A stretch of DNA of 64,000 bases from [Clostridium] citroniae WAL-17108 (GTDB lineage: Bacteria > Bacillota > Clostridia > Lachnospirales > Lachnospiraceae), in the NCBI RefSeq assembly GCF_000233455.1, contig NZ_JH376420.1, forward strand, positions 1,611,676 to 1,675,675, written 5' to 3'. Below, one piece after another: positions 7,569 to 16,144 of this stretch. The position numbers and the translations under genes are program-made. Each line of letters begins with the position of its first letter. The stretch's first letter is position 1. The notes beneath the pieces are model-generated. The model saw only the letters and a list, made by a program, of their open reading frames with translations. It was not told where the DNA came from and made no database searches.

Positions 7569-7910
7569 ATGAAGTACGAAAGAGAAACCTGTAATTTACT
7601 GCGGCGTCTGGGTGTCAATAATTCTTACAAGGGATTCCGCTATACCGCCTACGGCGTTGGACGGGCCATCCATGATCCTGAACTGCTCACTTACATCTCA
7701 AAAGGATTATATGTAGATATCGCCAGCCGATTCCAAACATCTATTGGGTGTGTTGAAAGGGATATCCGGACCATAGTGAAAACGATATGGGAACATGGCG
7801 ACAAAATGCTTTTATATGAAGTTTTTGGCTTTGAGACAGAACAGAAACCACGAAACGGTGCTTTTATTGATGCAGTAGCTCATTATGTAGTAGAACATTA
7901 TTACGATTAA
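7569..7910 (+). CDS. Standalone Spo0A C-terminal (effector) domain protein
   Basis: A 113-residue protein that aligns throughout with the DNA-binding domain of Spo0A. It has a LRRLGVNNSYKGFRYTAYGV start, SKGLYVDIASRFQTS and the recognition-helix-like CVERDIRTIVKTIW, then GFETEQKPRNGAFIDAVAHY. The receiver domain is absent. Full Spo0A is about 260 residues and needs phosphorylation, so this form would bind DNA without a phospho-switch. AGGAGGA lies 7 bases before ATG. It may compete at or tune Spo0A (0A-box) promoters. A remote mobile-element origin is possible. Confidence 0.85.
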   Translation: MKYERETCNLLRRLGVNNSYKGFRYTAYGVGRAIHDPELLTYISKGLYVDIASRFQTSIGCVERDIRTIVKTIWEHGDKMLLYEVFGFETEQKPRNGAFIDAVAHYVVEHYYD

Positions 7911-7915
7911 CCATG

Positions 7916-7938
7916 AAGGGCGCATTAGCAGCGCCCTT
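7916..7938 (+). terminator. Hairpin after the Spo0A-domain gene
   Basis: AAGGGCGC, a 7-base loop, GCGCCCTT, 5 bases after the stop codon. There is no good U-tract, so termination is uncertain. Confidence 0.45.
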
Positions 7939-8131
7939 GGGTTCAATCATCTGACTTACTTGGCTCTTTCTTCATTTGTTTCTTGCATTTTCGCAAATCA
8001 CATCTGGCTGCCTCTGTCCTATTTTTTCTATACCCCCTGTACTTTAGGTATCATGTCAGGAGGGAAATAACTATTCTCCGGGTAAGTATGATCATACAGA
8101 GGGCTGTCAAAATAACCCATGGCCTGTCTGT

Positions 8132-8169
8132 AAAAAATCCAGGCCCACCGCAACCTTGCGATGGGCCTG
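8132..8169 (-). terminator. Minus-strand terminator
   Basis: CAGGCCCA at 8140-8147 pairs with TGGGCCTG at 8162-8169. Read leftward it is followed by GGATTTTTTAC. The interval 7939-8316 otherwise holds no supported gene. Confidence 0.7.
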
Positions 8170-8316
8170 ACTGGACGATTGAGATTGTATCCCCCAGCAG
8201 CAATCCCATGACTATTACACTAACGCTTCAGCTCAAGAGTAAATCACAAATAAGCCGCAGCCTCCCAGGTTGATGGACCGACAAAAAAACAGAAACCAGC
8301 ATAGCACCAAACCCAC

Positions 8317-8425
8317 AAAAAATCAGCCCCGGCACGTCACTCGCGCTGAAGCTGATTTAAAAAGGGGAGGATAAGTATTAATTACTTTATCTTTCAGGTA
8401 TACTCATATTATCACCCGATCCAAT
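8317..8425 (-). ncRNA. Candidate small RNA, copy 2 (C-rich box plus terminator)
   Basis: It carries the same 25-base box as the copy at 3381-3405, here at 8357-8381, followed leftward by a different hairpin (AATCAGC...GCTGATT, 8321-8357) and a U run. A promoter-like TTGCAA (8453-8458), 18 bp, TATATT (8429-8434) would start transcription near 8422. Conserved unpaired CCUCCCC with an unrelated terminator stem is the pattern of a regulatory RNA family. Alternatively it is only the 3' end of the AEC gene's mRNA. Confidence 0.45.
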
Positions 8426-8472
8426 TAGAATATACACTCCCCATAAAATTTTTTGCAAACAATAAAAAACAG

Positions 8473-9384
8473 CTATAATATCATCAGCAGCGTTCCGGTG
8501 ATCAAAACCACACTGATAATGATGGAGAGTGAATTCACCGCACTGGACAGGCCTATATCCCCCTTTAGTTCTGCTGTGTAGGCGGGAGAAGAGGAGGCAA
8601 TGGGGCTTAATGCCAAGATGGTCAGCGCCTGCCTGTATTCCAGCGCAAAAGGCAGCAGAAAATAAAATGCCAATGCCAGGGCTATGGATATGGAATACCG
8701 TATTCCCAATATCTTCACGATCCGCCCCAGCTGGCTTCTGTCCCCTGTCATCTTAAATCCCACACCCAGCATCAACATTGCCATAAAGGCATTTGCATTG
8801 GCAATGATCCCGGTAAAAGACACCACCGGGGACGGCAGTGAAAGGTGGAGCAGTGAAAGAATTGTCATCAGCAGATACGCGTCAAAAGGAACGGATGTGA
8901 GAAGGGATTTTATGACCGGCCTGATACTGAATCCGCTTTTGCCTCCCTTTGCCATGGATGCAATGCTGTAGGAACCGCCCAGGCAAACCAGGGCATTACC
9001 GGAATCAAACAGACTGGTTGCCACCACTCCCAATGGCCCCAGGAATCCCTGCGCAAAAGGCAGAGTGAAATTCCCTATATTGTATCCGGACATATTTATT
9101 ATATGAAACGCTCTTTCCTCTCCGCTTTTCCCAATGCTTATGAGAAACGCCATGGTCACAAAGATCACGCCGCCGCCCAGTCCCAGCAGGCTTAGAAGAA
9201 GCATGGAGGGCTTCATATCAATCCCTGAAAAATTTGAAATGATCGCAGCGGGAAGCGTGATCTTTAATACAATTTTTGACAATACATAAAAATCTTCTTC
9301 CTTAAAAAAACCCCTGCGCCTCAGCACATAACCCACCACGATTATGGCCACAAAAGACGCTGCCTTTATCAGTATTTCCGTCAT
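8473..9384 (-). CDS. AEC-family permease
   Basis: A 303-residue membrane protein with about ten hydrophobic segments in the auxin-efflux-carrier (AEC) layout. Markers include GYVLRRRGFF after the first helix, ITLPAAIISNF, SGYNIGNFTLPF and the closing SSSPAYTAELKGD. Bacterial members carry malate, malonate or other organic acids, but the substrate cannot be read from sequence. It precedes the candidate small RNA at its 3' end. It shares orientation with the TRAP operon upstream, but the terminator at 9530-9583 separates them. Confidence 0.85.
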   Translation of the reverse strand: MTEILIKAASFVAIIVVGYVLRRRGFFKEEDFYVLSKIVLKITLPAAIISNFSGIDMKPSMLLLSLLGLGGGVIFVTMAFLISIGKSGEERAFHIINMSGYNIGNFTLPFAQGFLGPLGVVATSLFDSGNALVCLGGSYSIASMAKGGKSGFSIRPVIKSLLTSVPFDAYLLMTILSLLHLSLPSPVVSFTGIIANANAFMAMLMLGVGFKMTGDRSQLGRIVKILGIRYSISIALALAFYFLLPFALEYRQALTILALSPIASSSPAYTAELKGDIGLSSAVNSLSIIISVVLITGTLLMIL

Positions 9385-9529
9385 TTTCCTATCCTCATCT
9401 GTCTGAATATTGAAACATACGTTATGTACTATAACAGAATTCAGCCCGGACTACAACCTGTTTTCCCTAACATTTTCACCTGGGCTCTAATCCTTCCCTC
9501 ACTTATGAGGGGCGGGGTGGATATGCTAC

Positions 9530-9583
9530 AAGAAAACTGCCGCTGCCACTGCACACAATGTATGCATAAACCGCGGCAGCGGC
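9530..9583 (-). terminator. Terminator of the TRAP operon
   Basis: GGCAGCGGC at 9575-9583 pairs with GCCGCTGCC at 9539-9547. Read leftward it is followed by AGTTTTCTT. Confidence 0.75.
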
Positions 9584-9677
9584 ACTCTCCATTCCCTCAT
9601 CTATAAGATCTTTCCATCTATAAAGATCCTGTCATCTGCACAATTTCTACCTCTTGCATATTACACCGGCTCACCCA

Positions 9678-10985
9678 TTACACGTATCCCAGCAGCCCCG
9701 GAAGCCACATGGACAGGATAGGTACATAGGATACAAGCAACAGCACCACAAAGATGGCTGCAAAATAAAGGAGCAGCGGCTTTATTACATTCTCAATCTT
9801 TGTCTTTCCAACCTTAACGCCTACAAACAGCGTGGTCCCCACCGGAGGTGTGATTGTACCGATACAAAGGTTAAATATCATCATAATACCAAAGTGTACG
9901 GTGTTCATCCCCAATGCCTGACAGATGGGCAGGAAGATGGGCGTGAAGATCAGGCAGGCAGGAGTCATGTCCATGAAAGTGCCGATGATCAACAGCAGGA
10001 TATTGATGATAAACAGGATCACATACCTGTTATCACTGATCCCAAGCATGGCCTCGGACACTGCGCTTGGTATGCCGGTAAATGCCATAACCCAGCTCAT
10101 GATGCTGGACACACCGATCAGGAAAATGATAATACCTGTCATCTCCGCACTGTCCAGAAAAATCTTTGGCAGTTCAGACAGCTTGATGGATTTATAAAAA
10201 AACAGGGACAGGATCAGGCTGTACACAACTGCCACCACGCTTCCCTCGGTTGCGGTAAAGATACCGCTGATAATACCGCCTATCACGATCACGATCATCA
10301 AAAGGCAGGGAATAGCCTGGAAAAATACCTTTACCTTTTCACTGGAACTGTATTTAATAGTGCTGCGGTACCCTTTTTTCTTTGCAAAATAAAAGATAAC
10401 CGCCATACATGCCAATCCCCAAAGGATTCCCGGAATATATCCCGCCATAAACAGAGCCGCCACAGAGGTACCTCCGCTGACCAGTGAATACGTGATCATT
10501 ACATTGCTGGGAGGGATCAGAAGACCGGTGGGCGCCGTGGCTATATTGGCCGCCGCGGAGAAGTCCCTGTCATATCCCTCCTCCTCCTCGATAGGCCCGA
10601 TAATGGAGCCCATGGCAGATGCCGCCGCTGTACCGGAACCGGAAATAGCTCCAAAAAGCATATTGGCAACCGCATTGGTATGTGCCAGTGCGCCGGGGAT
10701 ACTGCCGGTGAAAAGTTTTGCAAAATTAATGAGACGGATGGCGATCCCGCCCTTGTTCATGATATTTCCGGCCAGGATAAAAAATGGAATGGCTAAAAGG
10801 CTGAACACGGAAATACCGGAAAATATCCGCTGTGCGCCCGTAAGCACGGCCGCCCCTGTATTCAGGACAGGGAGGATCGCACAAATGGATGACACTGCCA
10901 GGGCAACCGCAATGGGAACGCCGGCTAAAAGCATTACAACTAAAAGTACCAGAATGATCAGTCCGCAAACTACTGCTATATTCAT
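9678..10985 (-). CDS. dctM: TRAP transporter large permease (DctM)
   Basis: A 435-residue protein with about 12 membrane segments. It is the translocating subunit of a sodium-driven tripartite (TRAP) importer. Family markers are GVPIAVALAVSS near the N-terminus, AGNIMNKGGIA, GAISGSGTAAASAMGSI, PTGLLIPPSN and the C-terminal TPPVGTTLFVGVKVG. GGAGGAGG precedes ATG, 3 bp after the stop of dctQ. It is the last gene of dctPQM. The neighbouring uronate genes suggest a sugar-acid substrate. Confidence 0.95.
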   Translation of the reverse strand: MNIAVVCGLIILVLLVVMLLAGVPIAVALAVSSICAILPVLNTGAAVLTGAQRIFSGISVFSLLAIPFFILAGNIMNKGGIAIRLINFAKLFTGSIPGALAHTNAVANMLFGAISGSGTAAASAMGSIIGPIEEEEGYDRDFSAAANIATAPTGLLIPPSNVMITYSLVSGGTSVAALFMAGYIPGILWGLACMAVIFYFAKKKGYRSTIKYSSSEKVKVFFQAIPCLLMIVIVIGGIISGIFTATEGSVVAVVYSLILSLFFYKSIKLSELPKIFLDSAEMTGIIIFLIGVSSIMSWVMAFTGIPSAVSEAMLGISDNRYVILFIINILLLIIGTFMDMTPACLIFTPIFLPICQALGMNTVHFGIMMIFNLCIGTITPPVGTTLFVGVKVGKTKIENVIKPLLLYFAAIFVVLLLVSYVPILSMWLPGLLGYV

Positions 10986-10988
10986 CTC

Positions 10989-11486
10989 TTACGCCTCCTC
11001 CTTTCCGCTAAAGTCCCTGTGCATCATATCCGCCGCGTTCATCAGGCTGAACAGCATGATGAGCAGGCCGGTCACAGGCACGATCACATAGATGTAACCC
11101 ATGGGTACACGAAGAGACGCCGTGGTCTGGATCATGGTCAGCTTTGTAATGGAAATACCTCCATACACCATTACAACACCGGCAAATGCAAAGGTGAGCA
11201 GATCAATGGCAATCTCAAGACATTTCCTTGCCGGACCAGTGATCTTATCTGCCAGGAATCCCATGCGCATATGGTCCCTTTTTCCAAATACATAAGCGGA
11301 GGCAAGCAAAGCCATCCAGGTAAAGGAATAAGTTAAAAGCTCCTCTGAAACAGTGCTGGGGCGGTTAAAGAAATATCTGGTTACGATCTGATAGGTGCCG
11401 ATCACGGTCATCATGGCAAACAGGCATATGATTACAATACCCAGGATCCGCATAATACCGGCTCTTACTTTATGCATGCCTTCCAT
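10989..11486 (-). CDS. dctQ: TRAP transporter small permease (DctQ)
   Basis: A 165-residue protein with four membrane helices, the small membrane subunit of the TRAP importer. VSEELLTYSFTWMALLASAY and DHMRMGFLADKI match the family's central loop. The start at 11486 is chosen because GGGAGG lies 8 bases upstream and the stop of dctP is directly adjacent. A longer frame from 11513 would overlap dctP and lacks a site. It links DctP delivery to DctM. Confidence 0.92.
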   Translation of the reverse strand: MEGMHKVRAGIMRILGIVIICLFAMMTVIGTYQIVTRYFFNRPSTVSEELLTYSFTWMALLASAYVFGKRDHMRMGFLADKITGPARKCLEIAIDLLTFAFAGVVMVYGGISITKLTMIQTTASLRVPMGYIYVIVPVTGLLIMLFSLMNAADMMHRDFSGKEEA

Positions 11487-11487
11487 C

Positions 11488-12513
11488 CTACTGTCCTCCC
11501 TTTGCTTTTTCATTTGCTTCCTGAATGTGCTGATACAGGTCTACGATCTTTGGATTTTCCTTTTGCATGGTCTCATGGAGAGGAAGGACCTTCTGCTTAA
11601 ACGCATCCACATCCACGTCTATGAACTCCACTCCCATGTCGTTTACGGCAATGTTCTTTGCCTCCTCAATGCTCTTATCCCACTCGTCCATTTCCACCTG
11701 GGTGGACAGGGCTGCCGCATCCTTGAATATCTCATATTCCTCAGGGCTTAAGCTTTCCAGGAATTTAAGGTTGGCTACCAGCATGTCCGGAACCATCTGA
11801 TGCTTATTGTAGGCATAATACTTTGCAACCTCACCGTGCTTGTTGTTGGTAAGGGCCAGCTCATTGTTCTCAGCCCCATCGATCACTCCCTGCTGGATGG
11901 CGGTGTATACCTCACCAAATCCCATGGGAGCAGCGGCTGCGCCAAATGCATTTACCATGGCAACGCTGGCAGGGCTCTGCTGAACCCTGATCTTTTTGCC
12001 CTTTAGGTCATCCGGCGTATGGATGGGCGTTTTTGCATAAAAATTTCTGGTGCCTGCATTATACCATGTCACCACCCTGAATCCCGCCTCGTCCGTGGAC
12101 TCATACACCTGTTCCATATAATCCGTATCCTGCATCACCGACTTATACACTTCCTCTGAATCAAACAGGTACGGCATACTGAAAATTTCATACACACTTG
12201 CAAATGTCTCCAGATTGGCTGTTCCAGCCACCACAAAATCAATGGCCCCTGTCTGAGTCAGCTCTATGGCCTTCTGAGCAGATCCAAGGATCTCGTTGGG
12301 GAAGATCTGAACCTCATACTTATCTCCCAGGCGTTCTTCCACATATTCCTTAAATGCCAGCAGCCCCAGATGCTCCGGATGTGTTTCCGACTGTGCATGG
12401 GAGATACGGATGATCCGCTTCCCGGATGTCACAGAGCCACAGCCCGTAAGGCCGGCAGCTACCACAGCTGCCAGCATACCTGCTGCCAGTTTCTTCATGA
12501 ATTTCCTCACCAT
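11488..12513 (-). CDS. dctP: TRAP solute-binding lipoprotein (DctP)
   Basis: A 341-residue protein with a lipoprotein signal (AAVVAAGLTGCG, Cys about 25). The DctP fold follows, with [37 protein letters not shown] and the substrate-gripping region ending IRVQQSPASVAMVNAFGAAA, whose Arg typically binds a ligand carboxylate. GAENNELAL follows. It probably captures a sugar acid outside the cell and hands it to DctQM. A nearby second ATG (MKKLAAG) could be the start instead. Its promoter lies at 12661-12728, next to the two-component genes. Confidence 0.92.
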   Translation of the reverse strand: MVRKFMKKLAAGMLAAVVAAGLTGCGSVTSGKRIIRISHAQSETHPEHLGLLAFKEYVEERLGDKYEVQIFPNEILGSAQKAIELTQTGAIDFVVAGTANLETFASVYEIFSMPYLFDSEEVYKSVMQDTDYMEQVYESTDEAGFRVVTWYNAGTRNFYAKTPIHTPDDLKGKKIRVQQSPASVAMVNAFGAAAAPMGFGEVYTAIQQGVIDGAENNELALTNNKHGEVAKYYAYNKHQMVPDMLVANLKFLESLSPEEYEIFKDAAALSTQVEMDEWDKSIEEAKNIAVNDMGVEFIDVDVDAFKQKVLPLHETMQKENPKIVDLYQHIQEANEKAKGGQ

Positions 12514-12660
12514 TTCCCATTCCTTTCCCTTTATACGGTAAAAATCCTTTGTTATTATTCTGGACTGAAATCCTCCATCTCATACTGCATAAAAATAACC
12601 CCTGCAGCTGTACAATCCAGAACACATTAAGGTGTTGGCGCCTTCCTTAACACTTTCTTA

Positions 12661-12728
12661 ATTATATAGCCCGGGGCATTTTATTTGTACCGTAAAAGTT
12701 TGTCATTGGGGGAGAAGATTTTGTCATT
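12661..12728 (-). promoter_or_regulatory. dctP promoter with AraC-type direct repeats
   Basis: On the minus strand a TATAAT (12661-12666) has no good -35. Upstream lie two exact copies of AATGACAAA (12699-12707 and 12720-12728), 21 bp apart, at about -45 and -66. Direct repeats on one helix face are typical sites for AraC-type activators, here presumably the response regulator at 12751-13698. Confidence 0.6.
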
Positions 12729-12750
12729 TTCTTAACACAAGGATAAATCT

Positions 12751-13698
12751 TTATTCCCCGGACGGCCCGGATGGCAGGCTGTCCCTGTACTCTGAGGGAA
12801 TGACCCCTGTGATCCGCTTAAACACCTTTGCAAAATAATTGGAATCATAATATCCCACCTGAAGACTTACATCCTTGACACTTGCATTCCTGTTCCTTAA
12901 AAGTTTCTTTGCCTCGCTGATACGGAAATTTGTAAGATAGGAAGTAAAATTCTGGTCAAAACACTGTTTAAACAGCTTACAGAAATAGGCATCCGAATAA
13001 TTCATGACCCTGGCCGCATCCTGCATGGATATTTCCTTCATATAATTGTTCCGTATATATTCCCGCATGGTTTCCGCGGTCTGAGCCATACGACCGGCTC
13101 CGCCTTCTTCCTCCCCATGGTCCATGGGAAGGTTCTGCCCGCCGGCATGATCACCAGGCACCCCTCCGGACAACCCGACAGCGGCTCCGCCGGACGACCT
13201 GCCAACTGACGCACCTGCTGCTCCGCCTGCCACCCCGCCAGCTGACTCACCAGCTGACTCACCAGCTGCTCCCCCACCAGCCCTGCCAGCCTCCATCATC
13301 TGCTTCTGTCCCTCCCTGCGGTCAGTCAGCCGCATGGCTTCTTCCATAACAGAGACCAGTTCCTCCTCATCGCAGGGTTTTAACAGGTAGTCCAGGGCGC
13401 GGATGACAATGGCCCTCTTAGCATAGGCAAAATCATCATAGGCGGTGAGGAATATGATGATACAGTCCTCATCCATGGACCGGATCCGCTCCGCGGCCTC
13501 CACCCCATTCATCTCCGGCATGGAAATATCCATAATCACGATCTGGCTCTGTTCCCTTCCAAATACCTCCAGCGCCTCTGCTCCATTGACTGCCTCACTG
13601 ATATCCAGGCTGTCCCCAAAATGCCGGTTCAGCCGTTTGGCAAGGGCCATCCGCTCAATCTGCTCATCATCAGCCAATAATATACGATACCTGCTCAT
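12751..13698 (-). CDS. Response regulator, AraC-type output (YesN-like)
   Basis: A 315-residue protein. The N-terminal receiver has the acidic pair in LLADDEQIE, phospho-acceptor Asp57 in IVIMDISMPEMNG and a Lys in YLLKPCDEEE. A C-terminal AraC helix-turn-helix pair (about 215-310) includes MQDAARVMNYSDAYFCKLFK and VSLQVGYYDSNYFAKVFKR. Between them lies an unusual Gly/Ala/Ser-rich linker of about 65 residues with GESAGESAGGVAGGAAG-type repeats. ATG 13698 is chosen for AAGGA 7 bases ahead. It pairs with the kinase gene 17 bp upstream and probably activates dctPQM. Confidence 0.92.
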   Translation of the reverse strand: MSRYRILLADDEQIERMALAKRLNRHFGDSLDISEAVNGAEALEVFGREQSQIVIMDISMPEMNGVEAAERIRSMDEDCIIIFLTAYDDFAYAKRAIVIRALDYLLKPCDEEELVSVMEEAMRLTDRREGQKQMMEAGRAGGGAAGESAGESAGGVAGGAAGASVGRSSGGAAVGLSGGVPGDHAGGQNLPMDHGEEEGGAGRMAQTAETMREYIRNNYMKEISMQDAARVMNYSDAYFCKLFKQCFDQNFTSYLTNFRISEAKKLLRNRNASVKDVSLQVGYYDSNYFAKVFKRITGVIPSEYRDSLPSGPSGE

Positions 13699-13715
13699 GC
13701 TCTCATCCTTTCCAT

Positions 13716-15188
13716 TCACTTAAGCGCCTCTCCCGTAAAAGCCATCTGCACTACAGTACCGCAGCCCTTCCTGCTGTACAGGAACACCTCCCCGTCCTGG
13801 TACATTCCATGGACCCTTCGGTAAATATTCCCAAGTCCTACTCCGGTGGCCTTCTCATCCCCCTGCTTCAATGCTTCCTGGATCTCCACAAGGCGTTCTT
13901 CATCGATTCCAATGCCTGTATCCGCCACCGAGATCCACAGCCTCCTTCCCCTCATCCAGGAGCGTATATGGATCCTCCCGCCCTGGCTTCCAGGTGATAT
14001 ACCGTGTATGATGGCATTTTCCACCAGGGGCTGAAGGGCAAAGGATGGCACCAGCACTTCCAAGGTGTCGGGCCGGCAGTCATAGCTGCAGCTAAGCCTC
14101 TGCCCAAACCGCATCCTCTGCAGATACATGTAATCCTGCACCACCTTCAGCTCACGCTCCAGAGGCATCACCGAGTCGGTGGATTTAAGATTGTAGCGGA
14201 ACAAACGGCTGAGGGCGGTTATCATCTTTTCCGTGGCGCCTGCGTCCTCAATCTGGGCCGTACTGGCGATCATGTTCAGCGTGTTAAAAAGGAAGTGGGG
14301 ATTGATCTGGTTTTTCAGCATCTGGAGCCGCACGGCGTCCAGCTGTTTCTCTGCCTCATGCTTTTCTGTCAGGGCAGCGATATATCCTTTGGTGGATGCT
14401 TTCATGGTACAGAAGGCCCTGACCAGACTTGCTATCTCGTCATCCCCCTCTGCCTGTATATCCGGCCCTGAGAAATCATTTTCCCCTATACGCCGTGAAT
14501 CCTCGGCCAGTTCCACCACAGGACGCACAATACTGCGGCTGACCGATTGTTTTAACCACCTCAGCATCAAAAGAGCTGCCGCCCCCCAGAGAATACTGAT
14601 TATGGGAACCATCACCAGCAAAGGCTGCTGCCTCTGATAACTCTCATTCCCCATCTCCACGGTCATCTGCTCCAGTCTGGCCGCGTGGGTGCCCAGATAT
14701 CCCTGAACACGGTAAATGGTGTAAAGACGTTCCAGATAATCCTGATCGTCCTCATCCATCTCAAGGAACTCATCCCTTGCCCTGGCATAGTTCTCATATA
14801 GATTGGAAATGGACCAGGTTCCCGCATACCGCTCGGCCCCGATCTTACCATAATCAAACGGCAGGGACCGAAGAGCCGACACAGCCCCATTCCTAGCCGT
14901 CTCAAATTTCATCCTGTTTTCTTCATTCCCGTCATTCACCAGGGACACAAAGGCATTGCTCTCCTCCGACATAGCGGACCAGAATGACAGGGTCTGGGAA
15001 TTATTCCTAAGAACCGAACTGAATTCCCGCATTCCAAATCCCGCCACCAGAATATTGGCTGCTATGGACAGAATCACCACTGCGGCTGCAGAACGTGAAA
15101 TATAGCGCACCTTCTGCTCCAGGGAGCAGGATAGCCACATCCTGCCAAAGTATCCCGGACTTTTTCCTTTTCCATGCCCTGTATCCAT
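13716..15188 (-). CDS. Sensor histidine kinase (YesM-like)
   Basis: A 490-residue membrane kinase. The first transmembrane helix is near residues 35-52, an extracytoplasmic helical sensor spans about 55-190, and a second helix lies near 190-208. Then come a HAMP region (SRSIVRPVVELAEDSRRIGE), the His_kinase domain with NQINPHFLFNTLNMIAS (acceptor His about 297) and an ATPase domain with VENAIIHGI and ADTGIGI. Such kinases with AraC-type regulators commonly control sugar uptake genes in Firmicutes. The signal is unknown. It likely phosphorylates the regulator encoded next. Confidence 0.93.
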   Translation of the reverse strand: MDTGHGKGKSPGYFGRMWLSCSLEQKVRYISRSAAAVVILSIAANILVAGFGMREFSSVLRNNSQTLSFWSAMSEESNAFVSLVNDGNEENRMKFETARNGAVSALRSLPFDYGKIGAERYAGTWSISNLYENYARARDEFLEMDEDDQDYLERLYTIYRVQGYLGTHAARLEQMTVEMGNESYQRQQPLLVMVPIISILWGAAALLMLRWLKQSVSRSIVRPVVELAEDSRRIGENDFSGPDIQAEGDDEIASLVRAFCTMKASTKGYIAALTEKHEAEKQLDAVRLQMLKNQINPHFLFNTLNMIASTAQIEDAGATEKMITALSRLFRYNLKSTDSVMPLERELKVVQDYMYLQRMRFGQRLSCSYDCRPDTLEVLVPSFALQPLVENAIIHGISPGSQGGRIHIRSWMRGRRLWISVADTGIGIDEERLVEIQEALKQGDEKATGVGLGNIYRRVHGMYQDGEVFLYSRKGCGTVVQMAFTGEALK

Positions 15189-15390
15189 GCCCTGCCTCCT
15201 GTCCTTACATTTTATTCAATTCCTGAAAATATTTTATACTAGTTTTCTCCTTTTTGGAAGACGCAATCCCAAAATAAACATATTATTATAAAACCGGGAA
15301 CAGAAAAAATCCCCTGCATCCGCAAGTCACACGACCTGCCTGCCGGGGATAGCTATATCCATCCAACCATATCCAGTTTCAGACACCCTT

Positions 15391-15609
15391 CTACAGCTTC
15401 TGGTCCTGATCAGAAGCCACATATACCGCAATATCCTCTATATCACAATTCAATATCCTGCACAGGTCGTTCACTGTCTTCATGGATACGTCCTTGTTAT
15501 GCTTCAGTCTGTGTAGGGTACTGTCAGACACATGGTGGCGTTTTGTCAGGGTATACCAGTTTTCTTCTGAACGTTCCAGTGTCTTCCAAAATGGCGTATA
15601 ATCTATCAT
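15391..15609 (-). CDS. Small HTH (Cro/C1-type) regulator
   Basis: A 72-residue protein that is almost only a helix-turn-helix: WYTLTKRHHVSDSTLHRLKH, then KTVNDLCRILNCDIEDIAVY. It matches the small one-domain group that begins with an FWKTLE-type helix. AGGAGT lies 7 bases before ATG. It is divergent from the coupled small genes at 15745-16013. The intergenic region has a TTCG...CGAA dyad around 15713-15726, which it may bind. Confidence 0.85.
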   Translation of the reverse strand: MIDYTPFWKTLERSEENWYTLTKRHHVSDSTLHRLKHNKDVSMKTVNDLCRILNCDIEDIAVYVASDQDQKL

Positions 15610-15744
15610 TCCAAACTCCTGTATTCGCGTAAGTCCCGGCGTCTTGCTGCGGCACCAGCTGACAATCCGCTTGATAGATTAAGCATAAAATAGATTTAGG
15701 ATATTGAATATCTTCGCAATTACGAATATACTATAGGAGATAGG

Positions 15745-15792
15745 ATGTATAAACTGACAAAATCAGACATTGAAAGGCAGAATCAATCATGA
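15745..15792 (+). CDS. Possible 15-residue upstream ORF
   Basis: ATG preceded by AGGAGATAGG opens MYKLTKSDIERQNQS. Its TGA overlaps the ATG of the next gene as ATGA, the usual geometry for translational coupling. The next gene has only a weak site of its own, so this short frame may control its translation. It may also be non-functional. Confidence 0.35.
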   Translation: MYKLTKSDIERQNQS

Positions 15793-16013
15793 ACTACTTT
15801 ACCAAAGAACGCATTGAAAAACTGGCAGAGGATCAGGAGGTGGCCAGACGGCTTCTGGAATTTGCATCCATGGACGGAGCAGCCTTCTTTGAGGAAGTCC
15901 GCTCCCATCTCTCCCCTGAAGATCTGGAGGATTATCTAAAGGAAAATCCGGATGAAAGAAAATATTATAACAGTTCTGAACAGCGGAAAAATGGGGGCAA
16001 AAGCGGGCGTTAA
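15789..16013 (+). CDS. Hypothetical 74-residue helical protein
   Basis: MNYFTKERIEKLAEDQEVAR is followed by LLEFASMDGAAFFEEVRSHL and a charged tail. The helix/turn pattern (a D-QEVARRLLEFA helix, then FFEEVRSHLSPEDLEDYL) loosely resembles Nif11-type leader peptides. No modifying enzyme lies nearby, and there is no GG cleavage motif before a Cys/Ser-rich core, so that reading is weak. Its start overlaps the stop of the 15-codon frame. The function is unknown. Confidence 0.5.
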   Translation: MNYFTKERIEKLAEDQEVARRLLEFASMDGAAFFEEVRSHLSPEDLEDYLKENPDERKYYNSSEQRKNGGKSGR

Positions 16014-16066
16014 GCTTGCTTATTGGTCTGTTTGCACCCATTTTCACATCGGATGGACATCTGATG

Positions 16067-16095
16067 CTTCTTGACCGGCTTTTCCGGTCAAGAAG
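16067..16095 (+). terminator. 12-bp perfect hairpin
   Basis: CTTCTTGACCGG, loop CTTTT, CCGGTCAAGAAG. It lies between convergent transcripts from 16013 (+) and the GntR gene (-). There is no long U-tract. Confidence 0.5.
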
Positions 16096-16144
16096 ATAAG
16101 CCGGCCTGAACCGTTACAAAATATTCATAAAATAAAACGGCCTG

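Noticed and set aside
7983..8273. A 96-codon + strand frame
   Set aside because: It spans the minus-strand terminator at 8132-8169 and lacks a ribosome site or known motif.
9654..10487. A long His/Gln-rich + strand frame
   Set aside because: It is a shadow of dctM on the opposite strand. Similar His-rich shadows occur at 27784-28347 and 31027-31656.
15789..16013. A Nif11-type RiPP precursor
   Set aside because: The resemblance is only in helix pattern. There is no modifying enzyme, no transporter and no clear core peptide.
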